The position numbers were made by a program, and so were the translations under genes. A stretch of DNA of 64,000 bases from Hanleya hanleyi (lineage: Eukaryota; Mollusca; Polyplacophora; Lepidopleurida; Hanleyidae): assembly GCA_036873755.1 (NCBI GenBank), contig JAVTVY010019603.1:17468-81467 (forward strand), written 5' to 3'. Within the stretch, counting starts at the first letter, position 1; every line of letters starts with the position of its first letter. Shown piece by piece: positions 1 through 8,122 of the stretch. The notes beneath the pieces were generated by a model, which saw only the letters and a list, made by a program, of their open reading frames with translations, was not told where the DNA came from and did no database searches.

Positions 1-1
1 C

Positions 2-1243
2 ATGTGCCAGGCCCTCCCACACTTACGCCGCTTCCTTAAAGCGCAAGAGTACCCCCTCAGTCGCCGGCGACTGCTGACCCTTCCACAGATTTTCAACGCC
101 GTTCGTTCCGGCCACCTTTACGGGTTCGTAGAATGCGATCTGCATGTTCCCGACAACCTCAAGCCACTATTCGCCCAGTGCCCACCCATCTTTAAAAATA
201 CGCTGGTGAGTCGGGATGACATTGGAGACACCATGGGCGCCTATGCTGAGCAACACGAGTGCCTGTCTCGTCCTCGTTGGATGCTGATCGGGAGCATGTG
301 GGGGAAAAACATCTTGCTGTGTACCCCTCTACTACAGTGGTACATGAGCCACGGGCTCGAAGTGACGCGAGTGTATCAAGTCCTACAGTACGTACCGAAC
401 GACTGTTTTGCGGGGCATGTCGACATCGTGACGTCTGCTCGTCGTCAAGGAGATAAAGATCCCAGTCAGGCCATTATCAGGGAATCCTGGAAACTGACGG
501 GCAATGGCTACTATGGAAAAACGGTAACCAACCAAGATAAGCACGTGAACGTGAATATCTGTACTACCAAACAAGCGCGCAAAAAGATCAACTCGCCCCT
601 GTTTCGATCCGTGGACGTCATCGATGATGATACGTATGAAGTCACTTCAGCCAAAAAGACCACGCGTTACAACTTACTGCTCCAAATTGGATGTATGGTA
701 TACCAGGTGGCCAAGCTGAGGATGCTGCAATTTTTATATGATTTCATGGGTGTGTATTTCAATCCATCAGACTGGCAATTCATGGAGATGGACACGGACT
801 CTGCCTATATGGCCGTCTCTAATGCGGATTGGGAGTCACTCATCAAACCCGAATTACGCGCGCAATATAAGGCGGAACGGGACCAGTGGCTACCTCGACG
901 CGACCATTACCAGTACGACAAGCGGACGCCGGGTCTCTTCAAGTTAGAGTGGAGTGGAGATGCCATGATTGCCCTGTCGTCCAAGACGTACTATTGTTAC
1001 GGTGGAGATGGAAACAACAAGTTTAGTTGCAAGGGCGTCAACCGACGTGACCCTGCCATCGACAAAGCCCTCTACCTGGGCGTGATGCAAAGCCAGGCCA
1101 GTGCGAGTGGCACTAACCGAGGATTCCGGGTCGTCGACCACCAGATGCGGACGTACATCCAGAAACGAGATGCCTTCACATTTTTCTACCCGAAACGGAA
1201 AGTCCTTCCCGATGGAGTCAGTACCACCTACCTGGACTTGTGA
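2..1243 (+). CDS. PolB-type DNA polymerase, C-terminal part (Maverick)
   Basis: Family B DNA polymerase that would replicate the element. The frame is open from the window edge to TGA at 1241-1243, so the N-terminal exonuclease and start lie outside. Visible motifs, counted from the first Met in the window: KLTGNGYYGKT at about residues 164-174 (motif B, the fingers lysine with YG) and MDTDS at about 263-267 (motif C, with catalytic aspartates). The QWLP...YDKRTPGLFKLE stretch and the terminal TTYLDL are also seen in the decayed relative at 40.4-42.4 kb. No frameshift is visible in this part. It converges tail to tail on the protease at 1618-2031. Confidence 0.9.
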   Translation: MCQALPHLRRFLKAQEYPLSRRRLLTLPQIFNAVRSGHLYGFVECDLHVPDNLKPLFAQCPPIFKNTLVSRDDIGDTMGAYAEQHECLSRPRWMLIGSMWGKNILLCTPLLQWYMSHGLEVTRVYQVLQYVPNDCFAGHVDIVTSARRQGDKDPSQAIIRESWKLTGNGYYGKTVTNQDKHVNVNICTTKQARKKINSPLFRSVDVIDDDTYEVTSAKKTTRYNLLLQIGCMVYQVAKLRMLQFLYDFMGVYFNPSDWQFMEMDTDSAYMAVSNADWESLIKPELRAQYKAERDQWLPRRDHYQYDKRTPGLFKLEWSGDAMIALSSKTYYCYGGDGNNKFSCKGVNRRDPAIDKALYLGVMQSQASASGTNRGFRVVDHQMRTYIQKRDAFTFFYPKRKVLPDGVSTTYLDL

Positions 1244-1326
1244 AACTATAACTTTTGATATACTTCTCATGATACAACGAGTTAAAACTATAACTGTAAA
1301 AAATAGCGTACACGATAACTGTAAAA

Positions 1327-1412
1327 GTCGGGATGGCCAAGTGGTCTAAGGCGCCAGTCCTAAGTGCTGGTCTGCGCAATGCAGGTCGTTGGTTCAAATC
1401 CTACTCCTGACA
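1327..1412 (+). tRNA. tRNA-Leu(UAA)-like gene
   Basis: The sequence folds as a class II tRNA. The acceptor GTCGGGA (1327-1333) pairs with TCCTGAC (1405-1411, one G-T pair) before discriminator A1412. The D arm contains GGCCAAGTGGTCTAAGG, the anticodon stem is CCAGT/GCTGG, the loop is CCTAAGT, and there is a long variable arm CTGC-GCAAT-GCAG. The B box is GGTTCAAATCC. A T-run at 1414-1418 is a suitable pol III terminator. Anticodon TAA would be leucine. Two oddities argue for caution: position 33 is C instead of the near-invariant U, and there is a T-T mismatch in the T stem. It may be a decaying tRNA, a captured tRNA, or a SINE head. Confidence 0.7.
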
Positions 1413-1617
1413 GTTTTTACATTCCTACTGTATTCTTTATACATGTAAAAAACACCTACTGTATTGTTCGCATTCTTTGTACATATTCTATATATTCTTG
1501 TTCATCTGAACATAAAAAAAGTCAAAACGTCACTTGTGTTTTCATGAATTTTTATTGAACATCAATGAGCGTCAAAACAACAACGTCAGGGGAAATAAAA
1601 ACACCGCGCAGTGGAAA
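1413..1617. other. Convergent intergenic gap with minus-strand poly(A) signal
   Basis: AT-rich gap between the PolB/tRNA-like end and the protease stop. TTTATT at 1551-1556 reads AATAAA on the minus strand, 62 bases past the protease stop, so it is a plausible poly(A) signal for the protease transcript. Nothing else is recognised. Confidence 0.5.
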
Positions 1618-2031
1618 TTAAGACAACCAGAGAAATGGGGCACGAACATTAAAACGAGAGGCAGCCCAGTCGTACACTAAGACATCGCGGTCTTCGGCTT
1701 GATAATAATCATCAAACATCTGTACGATCGTTTGCATAGAATGTCCTCTACTCCTGTGAGTGAGATAAAACACACAGTACTGTCCGCATACACTACTCAA
1801 GGGTCCTTGTAATCTTTTAGTATTCCAGCGCCAGACTGTAGTAGATTCGTCCATGAACTGGGTCAAATCGGGATGCAGGGGTGCAAGTCCGTAGGAATCA
1901 AAGTATTCTCCTTGGCCCAGGGCGTCCACGTATACAGCCACCCAATGTTCACCCGGTCGAGTACCTGGGTCTGTATTCAGGATGTAGGCCGCAGGGGTGG
2001 GTGTGGTGGAAAAGACATTACGTGGAAACAC
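1618..2031 (-). CDS. Adenain-like cysteine protease (Maverick), N-terminus lost
   Basis: Processing protease of virion proteins, related to adenovirus protease (family C5). In this frame the catalytic pattern is visible: His in GEHW (residue 29), Asp in YFDSYG (45), Gln in RLQG (75) and the nucleophile Cys in SVCGQYC (86), in the expected order and spacing. Length is 137 aa, shorter than usual at the N-terminus. The residues just upstream run into the pVI-like gene without an intervening capsid gene, so the Met used here is probably not the ancestral start. It is last in the minus-strand block and followed by AATAAA. Confidence 0.88.
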   Translation of the reverse strand: MFPRNVFSTTPTPAAYILNTDPGTRPGEHWVAVYVDALGQGEYFDSYGLAPLHPDLTQFMDESTTVWRWNTKRLQGPLSSVCGQYCVFYLTHRSRGHSMQTIVQMFDDYYQAEDRDVLVYDWAASRFNVRAPFLWLS

Positions 2032-2257
2032 ACCTCGAAATCACCGGCGACTTGCAGTCCACTGCGTACCGCTTGTTTGCCCACCGCTTTTACTCCACGT
2101 GCCACCAAGGGCAAGAACGTTTTGACAATGCTTCCCAGTATGTTTCCCAGCCCGTGACCTCGTTGCATGCACCGCTAAAGACCTGACCTCCACCTCCCGT
2201 TTGTTTCTTGTAATAGTCTGCATAGCTGGCCGTATGGCACTGGTAAGGCACGTACAT
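2032..2257 (-). pseudogene. pVI-like virion protein, frameshifted and fused toward the protease
   Basis: Starts at ATG 2257-2255, overlapping the stop of the upstream gene as TAATG. The first frame gives MYVPYQCHTASYADYYKKQ and then a Gly-rich stretch. The frame shifts near 2168, after which the second frame has QRGHGLGNILGSIVKTFLPL and a Lys/Ala/Gly-rich amphipathic stretch. This layout (short tyrosine-rich head, then RGHGLG plus a hydrophobic, basic helix) resembles the small proteins placed before the capsid gene in Maverick-type elements, compared by analogy to adenovirus pVI. The pVI assignment is an inference. The frame runs directly into protease-like sequence near 2035. Confidence 0.6.
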
Positions 2258-3019
2258 TATACGAAGTGGGGAGAACGTGCTTGTCGGAAATGAAGTGTCA
2301 GCACCACTTTCCCTCGTTCGAATGCGACCGGGCGTCCCGTGTCATCTCTTATATCCAACGTGATCGTGTTGATATCGGTCTGTCGTACGGGTAGGTTGGT
2401 TGTGGTTGAAACTCTGGGTGACTTGATCTCCATACTTCTTTTTAATGGGGACCACCCGTAACAGAGGTGTGTTGACATCTCCGACAATGTGGTTGTCAAC
2501 CACGTCCGAGTAGACGTAGAGTCCGTACATACCCACTTTCATATCCATCGTAATTTCGGCTCTGTCGGTGCTTGTACCCGTGTAGACCGGGTGAGGGATA
2601 CATAACATTTGCTGTAGGCTAGGACTGAGTTCGAGACAGGGCTTGTCGTTGTGTATGTTGTAATCGAAGTCCACATGATTGATGAAGGAAAAGGATTTGA
2701 CGGGTGTTGAAGTATTCGTGACCACCCGTAGAGACTTATAATGCATCAGTGTTTTCAGCCCCTGTATGAAATCCTTGGGGGTATCGTATTGGCCTTCGGG
2801 TAGGGTCAGTCGGGTTACTTTGCCTTCATAGGTCACCTCGTACCACACGTCCTTGTCTCGCACGTTGTACCACGAGTATGGGTATTGAATATCCACGAGT
2901 TCACATTCCCACCGTCCAGGTAAATGCAACGGTTGCGATAACTGGGTCACGTACTTGGCCAAGGTATTGTCAGGAAACACATCGAGCGAACTGTTACTGG
3001 GCAACGTGAGGTAAAACAT
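2257..3019 (-). pseudogene. Conserved Maverick structural protein, candidate minor capsid (penton-like)
   Basis: Reads MFYLTLPSNSSLDVFPDNTL at the start, then a beta-rich sequence with PLHLPGRWECELVDIQYPYS. I recognise this as the protein that accompanies capsid and ATPase genes in many invertebrate Maverick/adintovirus-type elements. A minor-capsid or penton role is inferred from position and beta-strand content, not proven. The first frame ends at 2342. The natural C-terminus (DIRDDTGRPVAFERGKVVL, then LHFR) is in another frame ending at 2257, so there is a frameshift around 2420-2440. Its stop overlaps the next start as TAATG, a compact viral-style arrangement. Confidence 0.65.
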
Positions 3020-3180
3020 GACGACTGAGCCTTTCTGCTTCCGCTTCCGGCTTTAATAGGGATCCCGGGCCTTGGGCGGTTGTATCTTCGTTGGGTGCTA
3101 CTCGTCTTAGATTTTGAATAGGGATGAAAAGAACGTGCCCGCCGTGAAGGTGTTTTGGGAGGTGTCAAAGGGGTATCTTT
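3020..3180. other. Gap between two minus-strand Maverick genes
   Basis: Short interval with no supported gene. A minus-strand reading with LKRYPFDTSQNTF lies at about 3110-3190 and may be the decayed tail of the coiled-coil gene upstream. Confidence 0.3.
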
Positions 3181-3803
3181 TCAAGAAGCTGGTGGTAGGC
3201 CACTCAGCGATTGTTGCATCCACGGTTTCTGCATCCAAGTCCAGCGTTGAAGATTCACCACCAATTCTTGAGGGACGTGTGTGTCTTTCAACGCTTGAGC
3301 AAAGGCTTCCCAACCCGGTGGATCAGAGTGTTTGCGAGAACGCACGGTATCGTTGGTCAGATCGGTGATATGAGACCCCGGCACCACTCGGTTTCGAATA
3401 AGCAGTTCCTCCTGATCGGTCCAACCCATATCAGGATTCTGTTTCACCCGGTCCAACAATAAACGGGCCTTGGTGTTGAACGCCTTAGGGACACTGGCCA
3501 ACACTTCATCTTCGAGGTGAGGGGTGATGAGGCTGGTGGTGGTGGTGGTGGTGGTGGTGGTGGTGTTGGAGGTGGTGATAATGTTGAACCACCCCTACAT
3601 TGATCCATAAACTTCTTGTACCGGTTCAGCGTCTGATGGTAGAGTTGAATTTTCTCGTGATCGGGCAGTCGACGTTGAAGTATGCTATTCATCTCTTCCA
3701 GGAGGGACTGCAGTTGTTGTACCGTGGCAGGGACAGGGTAGGGTGATTGCAAGCTTTGTAACAGTCGAGGTTCGACCAGCATCATTTTTTTATTATGTTC
3801 CAT
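3181..3803 (-). pseudogene. Coiled-coil Maverick protein with polyproline linker, frameshifted
   Basis: Begins MEHNKKMMLVEPRLLQSLQS, followed by a helical segment VQQLQSLLEEMNSILQRRLP and a proline-only linker encoded by a GGT-type run on the plus strand (about 3533-3572). The second half (AFNTKARLLLDRVKQNPDMG to VVPGSHITDLTNDTV) is in another frame starting before 3504, so the frame changes between the polyproline tract and about 3500. Slippage in the repeat is a likely cause. Similar proteins (VEP..L, a glutamine-rich coiled coil, then a winged-helix-like C-terminus) occur beside the ATPase in other Maverick copies. The function is unknown. Confidence 0.6.
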
Positions 3804-3807
3804 GACG

Positions 3808-4143
3808 TTAGCGTCCCAAGATGGACCCTACTAATGGTCCCAGTACGGAGGCTGCTAATGGAGCGAGTAGTGCCCCGAGAAATCCACCTTTCTGTAACAC
3901 CTGTTTCTTTTTCTTTAAACTCGTCTTCTTCACCAGCGTTCGGAGACCCGTCTTGTGCCGTTGCAGTTTCCCTTTCTGCAGAGGACTGAGGGGAACATTC
4001 CCTTTTAACACATTATGAGCGACTTCACACAAGCACCGTATCAATCCCGCGTCCGCCCCATGCACCAGGGCCCAGACCACCTCCGGTGGCGCGCTGCGTA
4101 ACATGCGGAGCGCCGGCGCATGCTTCCGTATCCGCGCAGACAT
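3808..4143 (-). CDS. Small basic/hydrophobic virion protein (pX-like)
   Basis: 111 aa, intact. The central basic part (GKLQRHKTGLRTLVKKTSLK then KKKQ) suits DNA binding. The C-terminal QKGGFLGALLAPLAASVLGP then LVGSIL is a Gly-rich hydrophobic tail. A basic DNA-binding core plus membrane-active tail resembles small adenovirus core or cement proteins, and similar ORFs lie between ATPase and coiled-coil genes in other Mavericks. It sits 5 bases before the coiled-coil gene and about 60 bases after the ATPase. The role in genome condensation is inferred. Confidence 0.6.
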   Translation of the reverse strand: MSARIRKHAPALRMLRSAPPEVVWALVHGADAGLIRCLCEVAHNVLKGNVPLSPLQKGKLQRHKTGLRTLVKKTSLKKKKQVLQKGGFLGALLAPLAASVLGPLVGSILGR

Positions 4144-4203
4144 GATCAGGAAGTGAATGGTTTGAAGTCAACTCTTGTTCTTTTATTTGGGCGTGTACAC
4201 CGT

Positions 4204-4826
4204 CTAGAACTCACCGGGAAAAATGTGGGTCCGCAATCGAAGTGCCGAAGGTGTCCCTTGTTTCAAGTCGATGAGCAGGTAGCCGTGGGCCTCCTGGGTG
4301 GCATCTTCAAAGGCTTCCCGAACAAAGGCCGTGTTTTTAGGGTACATCTGTTTCGCCAGGTGCATAATTTGTGACGCGTCTCTGGGGTTTTTGAACAGCA
4401 CCACATACTTTTGAACAGCACCACATACTGGGCATTCAAACTGATGTTTCTGTGCTCTTTGTTCTTACTGAAGAGATTTTGGACGATGTAGATGATACTC
4501 AGCCGGCGATGATGACTCCCTTTGGTAAAAAGCCGGGTCACTCGACTATCCGTTTCGGCCATCAGATCATCCACGACCACCAACGTGTCTTCTGTGGTAT
4601 CCACTGGGGGTAACCTTTCCACCAAGGTGAGTCCAGGACTCCGTGCCAGTTCCTCGTACGCAGGCTGCCAAGCTCCATAACACCAAAGGATGCGGGCTAC
4701 GAGAGGAGAAATGAGGGCTGGCTCCCCGATGAGACGTTGAACGAAGTGTGTTTTTCCCGAACCGGTCGGTCCAGCGATGAGACACGTGAAAGGATGCTGC
4801 CACCGTGGATTCATGTTCCACCACAC
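4204..4826 (-). pseudogene. FtsK/HerA-type genome packaging ATPase, frameshifted by a 20-bp duplication
   Basis: Pumps DNA into capsids in related viruses. Walker A GPTGSGKT is at residues 19-26, after HPFTCLIA. Walker B-like TLVVVDDLM is at about 81-89, followed by IIYIVQNLFSKNKEHRNISL, the usual sensor region. The C-terminus (LFKNPRDASQIMHLAKQMYP to GYLLIDLKQGTPSALRLRTH) is in another frame ending at 4204. The cause is visible: a 20-bp unit is tandemly duplicated at 4389-4408 and 4409-4428, which shifts the frame. A single event therefore inactivated the gene, unlike the more decayed ATPase near 18 kb. Confidence 0.88.
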
Positions 4827-4829
4827 TAG

Positions 4830-5309
4830 TTATTTGGTGTTTTGGGCCAAGCGTTCAGAGGCCCACCACCGTTGTCGCGGATCCCACCGGGGATCGTAGT
4901 CCGGGGGGTACCGTTGCCGTGGTAATCGTGGTACAAGACCCACTACACTTGTCGAAGGGTGGCGTAGTTTTGCCCTGGTAGTAGGTACGATGGTCGTCGT
5001 CGGTGGTACCCTGCTGAGGGTAGGAATAGACGGAGTAGTGGTGGTAGGTGCTCCCAGAGTTAAATAGACCCTCGTGATGTTCCGCCGAGGTGGTGCCTCG
5101 GTTACCTTTGTGAGCAGAGTAGTGGTAGGTGCCTGCAGGATGGTGGTGTTGTTGTTGTTGGTGGTGTTGTTGTTGGTAGCGTATTGACGTTGGGGTGGCG
5201 GAATGACGGGTTTGGGTGAGATGGAGGGTAGGTTGAAACAGGATATCAGGTACGCCAAGTCGTTGAAGACACCTCCAAACAAGACACCCAGAAGCGCTAG
5301 TATACACAC
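4830..5309 (-). CDS. Membrane-anchored Thr/Asn-rich protein (Maverick, function unknown)
   Basis: 159 aa ORF starting at 5309, directly before the ATPase (3-base gap). Residues 1-25 are hydrophobic (MCILALLGVLFGGVFNDLAY) and could be a signal anchor. The rest is low complexity: Asn/Thr runs, Thr-rich repeats with prolines, and a basic C-terminus (RYPPDYDPRWDPRQRWWASE). Thr-rich stalks are often O-glycosylated or fibre-like, but no family is recognised. An overlapping frame is also open because the DNA is built from GTTGTT- and GGTAGT-like repeats. Position inside the block supports a real gene. Confidence 0.5.
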   Translation of the reverse strand: MCILALLGVLFGGVFNDLAYLISCFNLPSISPKPVIPPPQRQYATNNNTTNNNNTTILQAPTTTLLTKVTEAPPRRNITRVYLTLGAPTTTTPSIPTLSRVPPTTTIVPTTRAKLRHPSTSVVGLVPRLPRQRYPPDYDPRWDPRQRWWASERLAQNTK

Positions 5310-5413
5310 GACATTACCGACTTATCCTTTTCGAGTACGCAGCAGTAAAGGAAGTTGTGCACTATCCATGGTACAGCCCTAGACTGAACGCTGTAGGAGA
5401 CGTGAGGTAGAAT

Positions 5414-6475
5414 TTATACCCGTTTCATGTTACGGGCTGAGACCCAGGAATTAAACGAACTGGGCCAACCTTGCCATTTGACGAAATGATAGGGGATGCC
5501 ACGTCGACGTTCCGTTTTCAAAATCTCCTCCACCGTGTGGACCGTGTAGTCTTTCTGTGTTTTTACGACCGGTTGTAATTCCGCTTTGTTAAACGTGCCT
5601 TGCAGTGTTTCTCCTTGTAGATCTTCCAGTTGATAGACGTGTGGGTTTCGGGGACTATGGCGAACAATGACAAAGTGCTCATCACTCCAGTTGGGCAAGT
5701 AACTTTTCTCAAATTGACCTTTGACTTTACTGATCCGTACCACATCTCCGCGTTTGTAACGGGGTGAAGTTATAGGTGCTTCAGGGGGCGAGTACAGCTT
5801 ACGGCGCACTTAATGTTCGTTGCGTTCCGTCACATCGACGGGAGCCCGTTTGATACTGCGATGATAGGCTCGATTGTACCCTCGGACCAGTCGAGGTAGC
5901 ACATCGATGTACCGTCGGGTGTTTTTGGCTGTAAAATACTTGTACCTCCGTCCTTTCAAGGTCCGATTGAACCGTTCCACCACAGAGTCTTTGGTTTCGT
6001 TGTACGTGTGGAAGAAAACACCTGTTTCTTGAAAGGCTTGAAAGTGTCGGTTGAGAAATTCTGTGCCTTCATCCGTTTGCAAATAGAGGGGTTTGTGACT
6101 CCGGAAAATCTGCTGGAACGCCTGTACAAGACTCTCCCCTGTTTTGGTCCGGATGGGTACCACCCATGCGTACTTGGGTAAAATATCGATACAGGTCAAC
6201 ATGTACCGATGTCCATCATTGTGGGCAGCAAATCGACTCATATCGACCAAATCTGCCTGCCATTGTGCGTCTATGCCTCCTACGATGACTCGGTTACGGA
6301 AAATGCCGTCGGGCTGCTCGATGTAAGCTATAAGTGTCTTGGGATATTAACCATTCGCGAACTTCAGCTCGACTGACGCCTTGGGACTGCGCAGCTCGAG
6401 CGAGCGCTCCAACAGCGCTATAAGCGGCTGGACTACCTGGAATGTAATACAAATCCGTTAACACCTTATCCACAT
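5414..6475 (-). pseudogene. Retroviral-like integrase with C-terminal chromodomain (Maverick)
   Basis: Inserts element DNA into the host genome. Three blocks in order. An N-terminal piece at 6475-6297 (LYYIPGSPAAYSAVGALARA to WLISQDTYSLHRAARRHFP) is in one frame. After a frame change near 6295-6305 comes the catalytic core: WQADLVDM, then LQTDEGTEF, then SVVERFNRTLKGR (D, D, E). An in-frame TAA at 5812-5810 separates the core from the C-terminal part, which reads on in the same frame with a chromodomain (YTVHTVEEILKTE to YHFVKWQGWPSSFNSWVSA). The chromodomain may target histone marks. At least two lesions make it non-functional. Confidence 0.88.
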
Positions 6476-6495
6476 GTTAAGTCTTGGTCCGACCC

Positions 6496-6990
6496 TTACC
6501 CCACCGGATGCCGCTCCGGGTGGGACACCTGCGATTCGGATGTACACCCCGTTCGGTTATCGATGAGGTCCACTCGTTTGGGATACAACAATAGGGTGCA
6601 GCCAGGTGTAAGAAATCGGAAAAGCACAGGGTCTTCTGCTGCTAGCTCTTTAGCTTCATGGTGCAGTGAGTCATCGACCTCGGGGACTACAGCTTTCAGG
6701 GCTAACCATAGTGACGGACGAAGTGTGATATGGGAGTCCGCGCTCTTCCAACCGGGGAAAAAAGAATCACCACTACTTCGTATGTATACACCGACTCCGA
6801 CGTGCGTGAAATCGACTTCGGGCTCTTTTCCCTGTAACAACCGTTTCAATACAATCCAACCTGATGACGATAAAAAAAATTTCACCTCCTGCGGTTCTTC
6901 TTGGACCAGCTCCAGGTGATCATCATTGACGATGAGGTAGACGTTCCGTGTCAGATGGAACAACGCAAGCTCTGTTCCGCTCGCTGCCAT
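6496..6990 (-). CDS. PC4-like ssDNA-binding candidate (Maverick)
   Basis: 164 aa intact ORF, first of the minus-strand block and upstream of the integrase. No family is certain. The stretch VGVGVYIRSSGDSFFPGWKS followed by HITLRPSLWLALKAVVPEVD resembles the PC4/Sub1 fold signature: beta strands, a Pro-Gly turn, a strand with a T/S-L pattern, then W..L...VPE.D. PC4-like proteins bind single-stranded DNA and act in transcription or replication, which would suit a DNA virus-like element. Resemblance by eye only; it could be unrelated. The last 15-20 residues are Ser/His/Pro-rich. Confidence 0.45.
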   Translation of the reverse strand: MAASGTELALFHLTRNVYLIVNDDHLELVQEEPQEVKFFLSSSGWIVLKRLLQGKEPEVDFTHVGVGVYIRSSGDSFFPGWKSADSHITLRPSLWLALKAVVPEVDDSLHHEAKELAAEDPVLFRFLTPGCTLLLYPKRVDLIDNRTGCTSESQVSHPERHPVG

Positions 6991-7052
6991 GGTGATAAAT
7001 GAAAAGAAACGGCTAGAGTGGCCTGTCTATATAGAGTAGTACAGGTCGTTGC

Positions 7053-7260
7053 CAGGGCAATAGGGTTCGAAATGCGCTTTTTATACTACACCATGTGAGT
7101 CAATATACTAGCCTTTGCGCATTGCCCCGCAAGGTCAATAGGGCATGAAATGTGCTTTTATACTGCTCCATGTGAAGACAAAAATACTGTTACTATACTC
7201 TGCGCCGCAAGGTCAATAAGTTTCGAAATGCGCTTTTCTACTACTACAGCATGTGAATTG
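7053..7260 (+). repeat. Three tandem 78-bp repeats upstream of the minus-strand block
   Basis: Units start near 7054, 7132 and 7210. Each opens with AGGKCAATA, then YGAAATGYGCTTTT and TAYACTRC or CTACTAC, and then CATGTGA. They lie just upstream of the first minus-strand gene, so they may be promoter or subterminal repeats of the element. Confidence 0.7.
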
Positions 7261-7410
7261 CTCCTCTACCTTCGTGAAAGTCCGTCATCATTCGGTAGTG
7301 TAATGTTATTTGTATAGGAATTCATTTAACCAAGGATTTCCGTATACATAGCTTGAGCACAAAAAGAAGATTGTAAATTAACCCAGAAAGAATGCCGAGA
7401 TACATCTTGG

Positions 7411-7680
7411 ACCAATGGCAAGACGATAATTCAACCAATGACTAACCTGTTTAGACAGCCAATCGACATCATCCTGGGTTATGGTATAGGACTTCATTTT
7501 AACCTGGGATTTCATATACCCGAGCTTGGTGGGATTTTGGCGTTTTGTGAGTGCGCGTTTTTGGACCAATCAGATACCGTTATTTCAACCAATCGAGTTG
7601 GCGAAGAAAGAGCCAATGGAAGGGGCTCGCTCTCTTTTAGACAGCCAATGGACATTCACCCTATTCAGCATAAAAACCCT
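7411..7680 (+). promoter_or_regulatory. Promoter with seven CCAAT boxes and a TATA-like box
   Basis: CCAAT occurs at 7412, 7435, 7459, 7566, 7589, 7613 and 7645, all on the plus strand. CATAAAAACCC follows at 7669-7679, roughly 75 bases before the ATG at 7754. The boxes fall in two related clusters: TTGGACCAAT, TCAACCAAT and TTTAGACAGCCAATSGACAT occur in that order in both. CCAAT is the NF-Y site. The array suggests strong RNA polymerase II transcription of the 7754 ORF. Function is inferred from motifs only. Confidence 0.6.
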
Positions 7681-7753
7681 GAGCGAAGCGGGAAAGAGCG
7701 CATCCTATCACATTTTTTTCAACCTGAAAAGACGTATAGAGAGAGAGAGAGAG

Positions 7754-8122
7754 ATGAGCGGAGTAGCGAAGATGTCGACAAGCAAAGGTGCGGCGAGGGT
7801 GATGAAAGAGAGGCGGGAGAGAAAAGAATTGGCGAGTTCCGTGAGAGAATATTGGCTGGATGAAATAAAGAAATGGACACGGGACAACACGAACCTGACG
7901 CCGCTAGCCTGGGCCGACCTCCATCACCTAGTGACAAGGGCGCCGGCCGATTTGGAGGGGAGAGACTGGTTGGACGCCCTGGAGTACGGGTTGGAGGACC
8001 AACAACCCCAGCCAGTGCTCCAGGAGGCACAACAACAACTCCAGCCAGTCGCCCACCAGCAACAACAACACCAGCAACAACAACAACCCGGGGGCTACTT
8101 CTCAATCAGCCGGAGCAAATAG
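7754..8122 (+). CDS. Small Gln-rich protein, unrecognised
   Basis: Start chosen at ATG 7754 because a CCAAT/TATA promoter ends about 75 bases upstream and the (GA)n run just before would be 5' UTR; the frame is open further upstream. The protein is about 122 aa. A basic start (MSGVAKMSTSKGAARVMKER) is followed by a helical region with EYWLDEIKKWTRDNTNLTPL and ADLHHLVTRAPADLEGRDWL, then a Gln-rich tail coded by CAACAA repeats. No family recognised. It could be an accessory gene of the adjacent Maverick or a host gene fragment. The tail frame overlaps an open minus-strand frame caused by the same repeat. Confidence 0.45.
   Translation: MSGVAKMSTSKGAARVMKERRERKELASSVREYWLDEIKKWTRDNTNLTPLAWADLHHLVTRAPADLEGRDWLDALEYGLEDQQPQPVLQEAQQQLQPVAHQQQQHQQQQQPGGYFSISRSK

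Larger units (their letters stand above)
1..8122. mobile_element. Maverick/Polinton (adintovirus-like) element remnant, left end outside window
   Basis: Adjacent genes for a protein-primed type PolB, an adenain-like protease, an FtsK/HerA-type packaging ATPase, a retroviral-like integrase with chromodomain, and several small virion-type proteins form the set known from Mavericks and adintoviruses. PolB runs on the plus strand and converges on a minus-strand block at 6990-1618. Several genes carry frameshifts or stops, and the major capsid gene is missing, so this copy is dead. The right boundary is not defined: I found no terminal inverted repeat, and the 7754-8122 ORF is included only because it is adjacent. 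Confidence 0.85.

Noticed and set aside
4855..5307. 150-aa His/Thr-rich ORF overlapping the membrane protein
   Set aside because: Shadow frame through Asn/Thr-coding repeats; the other frame has the hydrophobic anchor.
7719..8105. 128-aa minus-strand Val/Ser-rich ORF
   Set aside because: Antisense to the Gln-rich ORF and produced by CAA/GA repeats.
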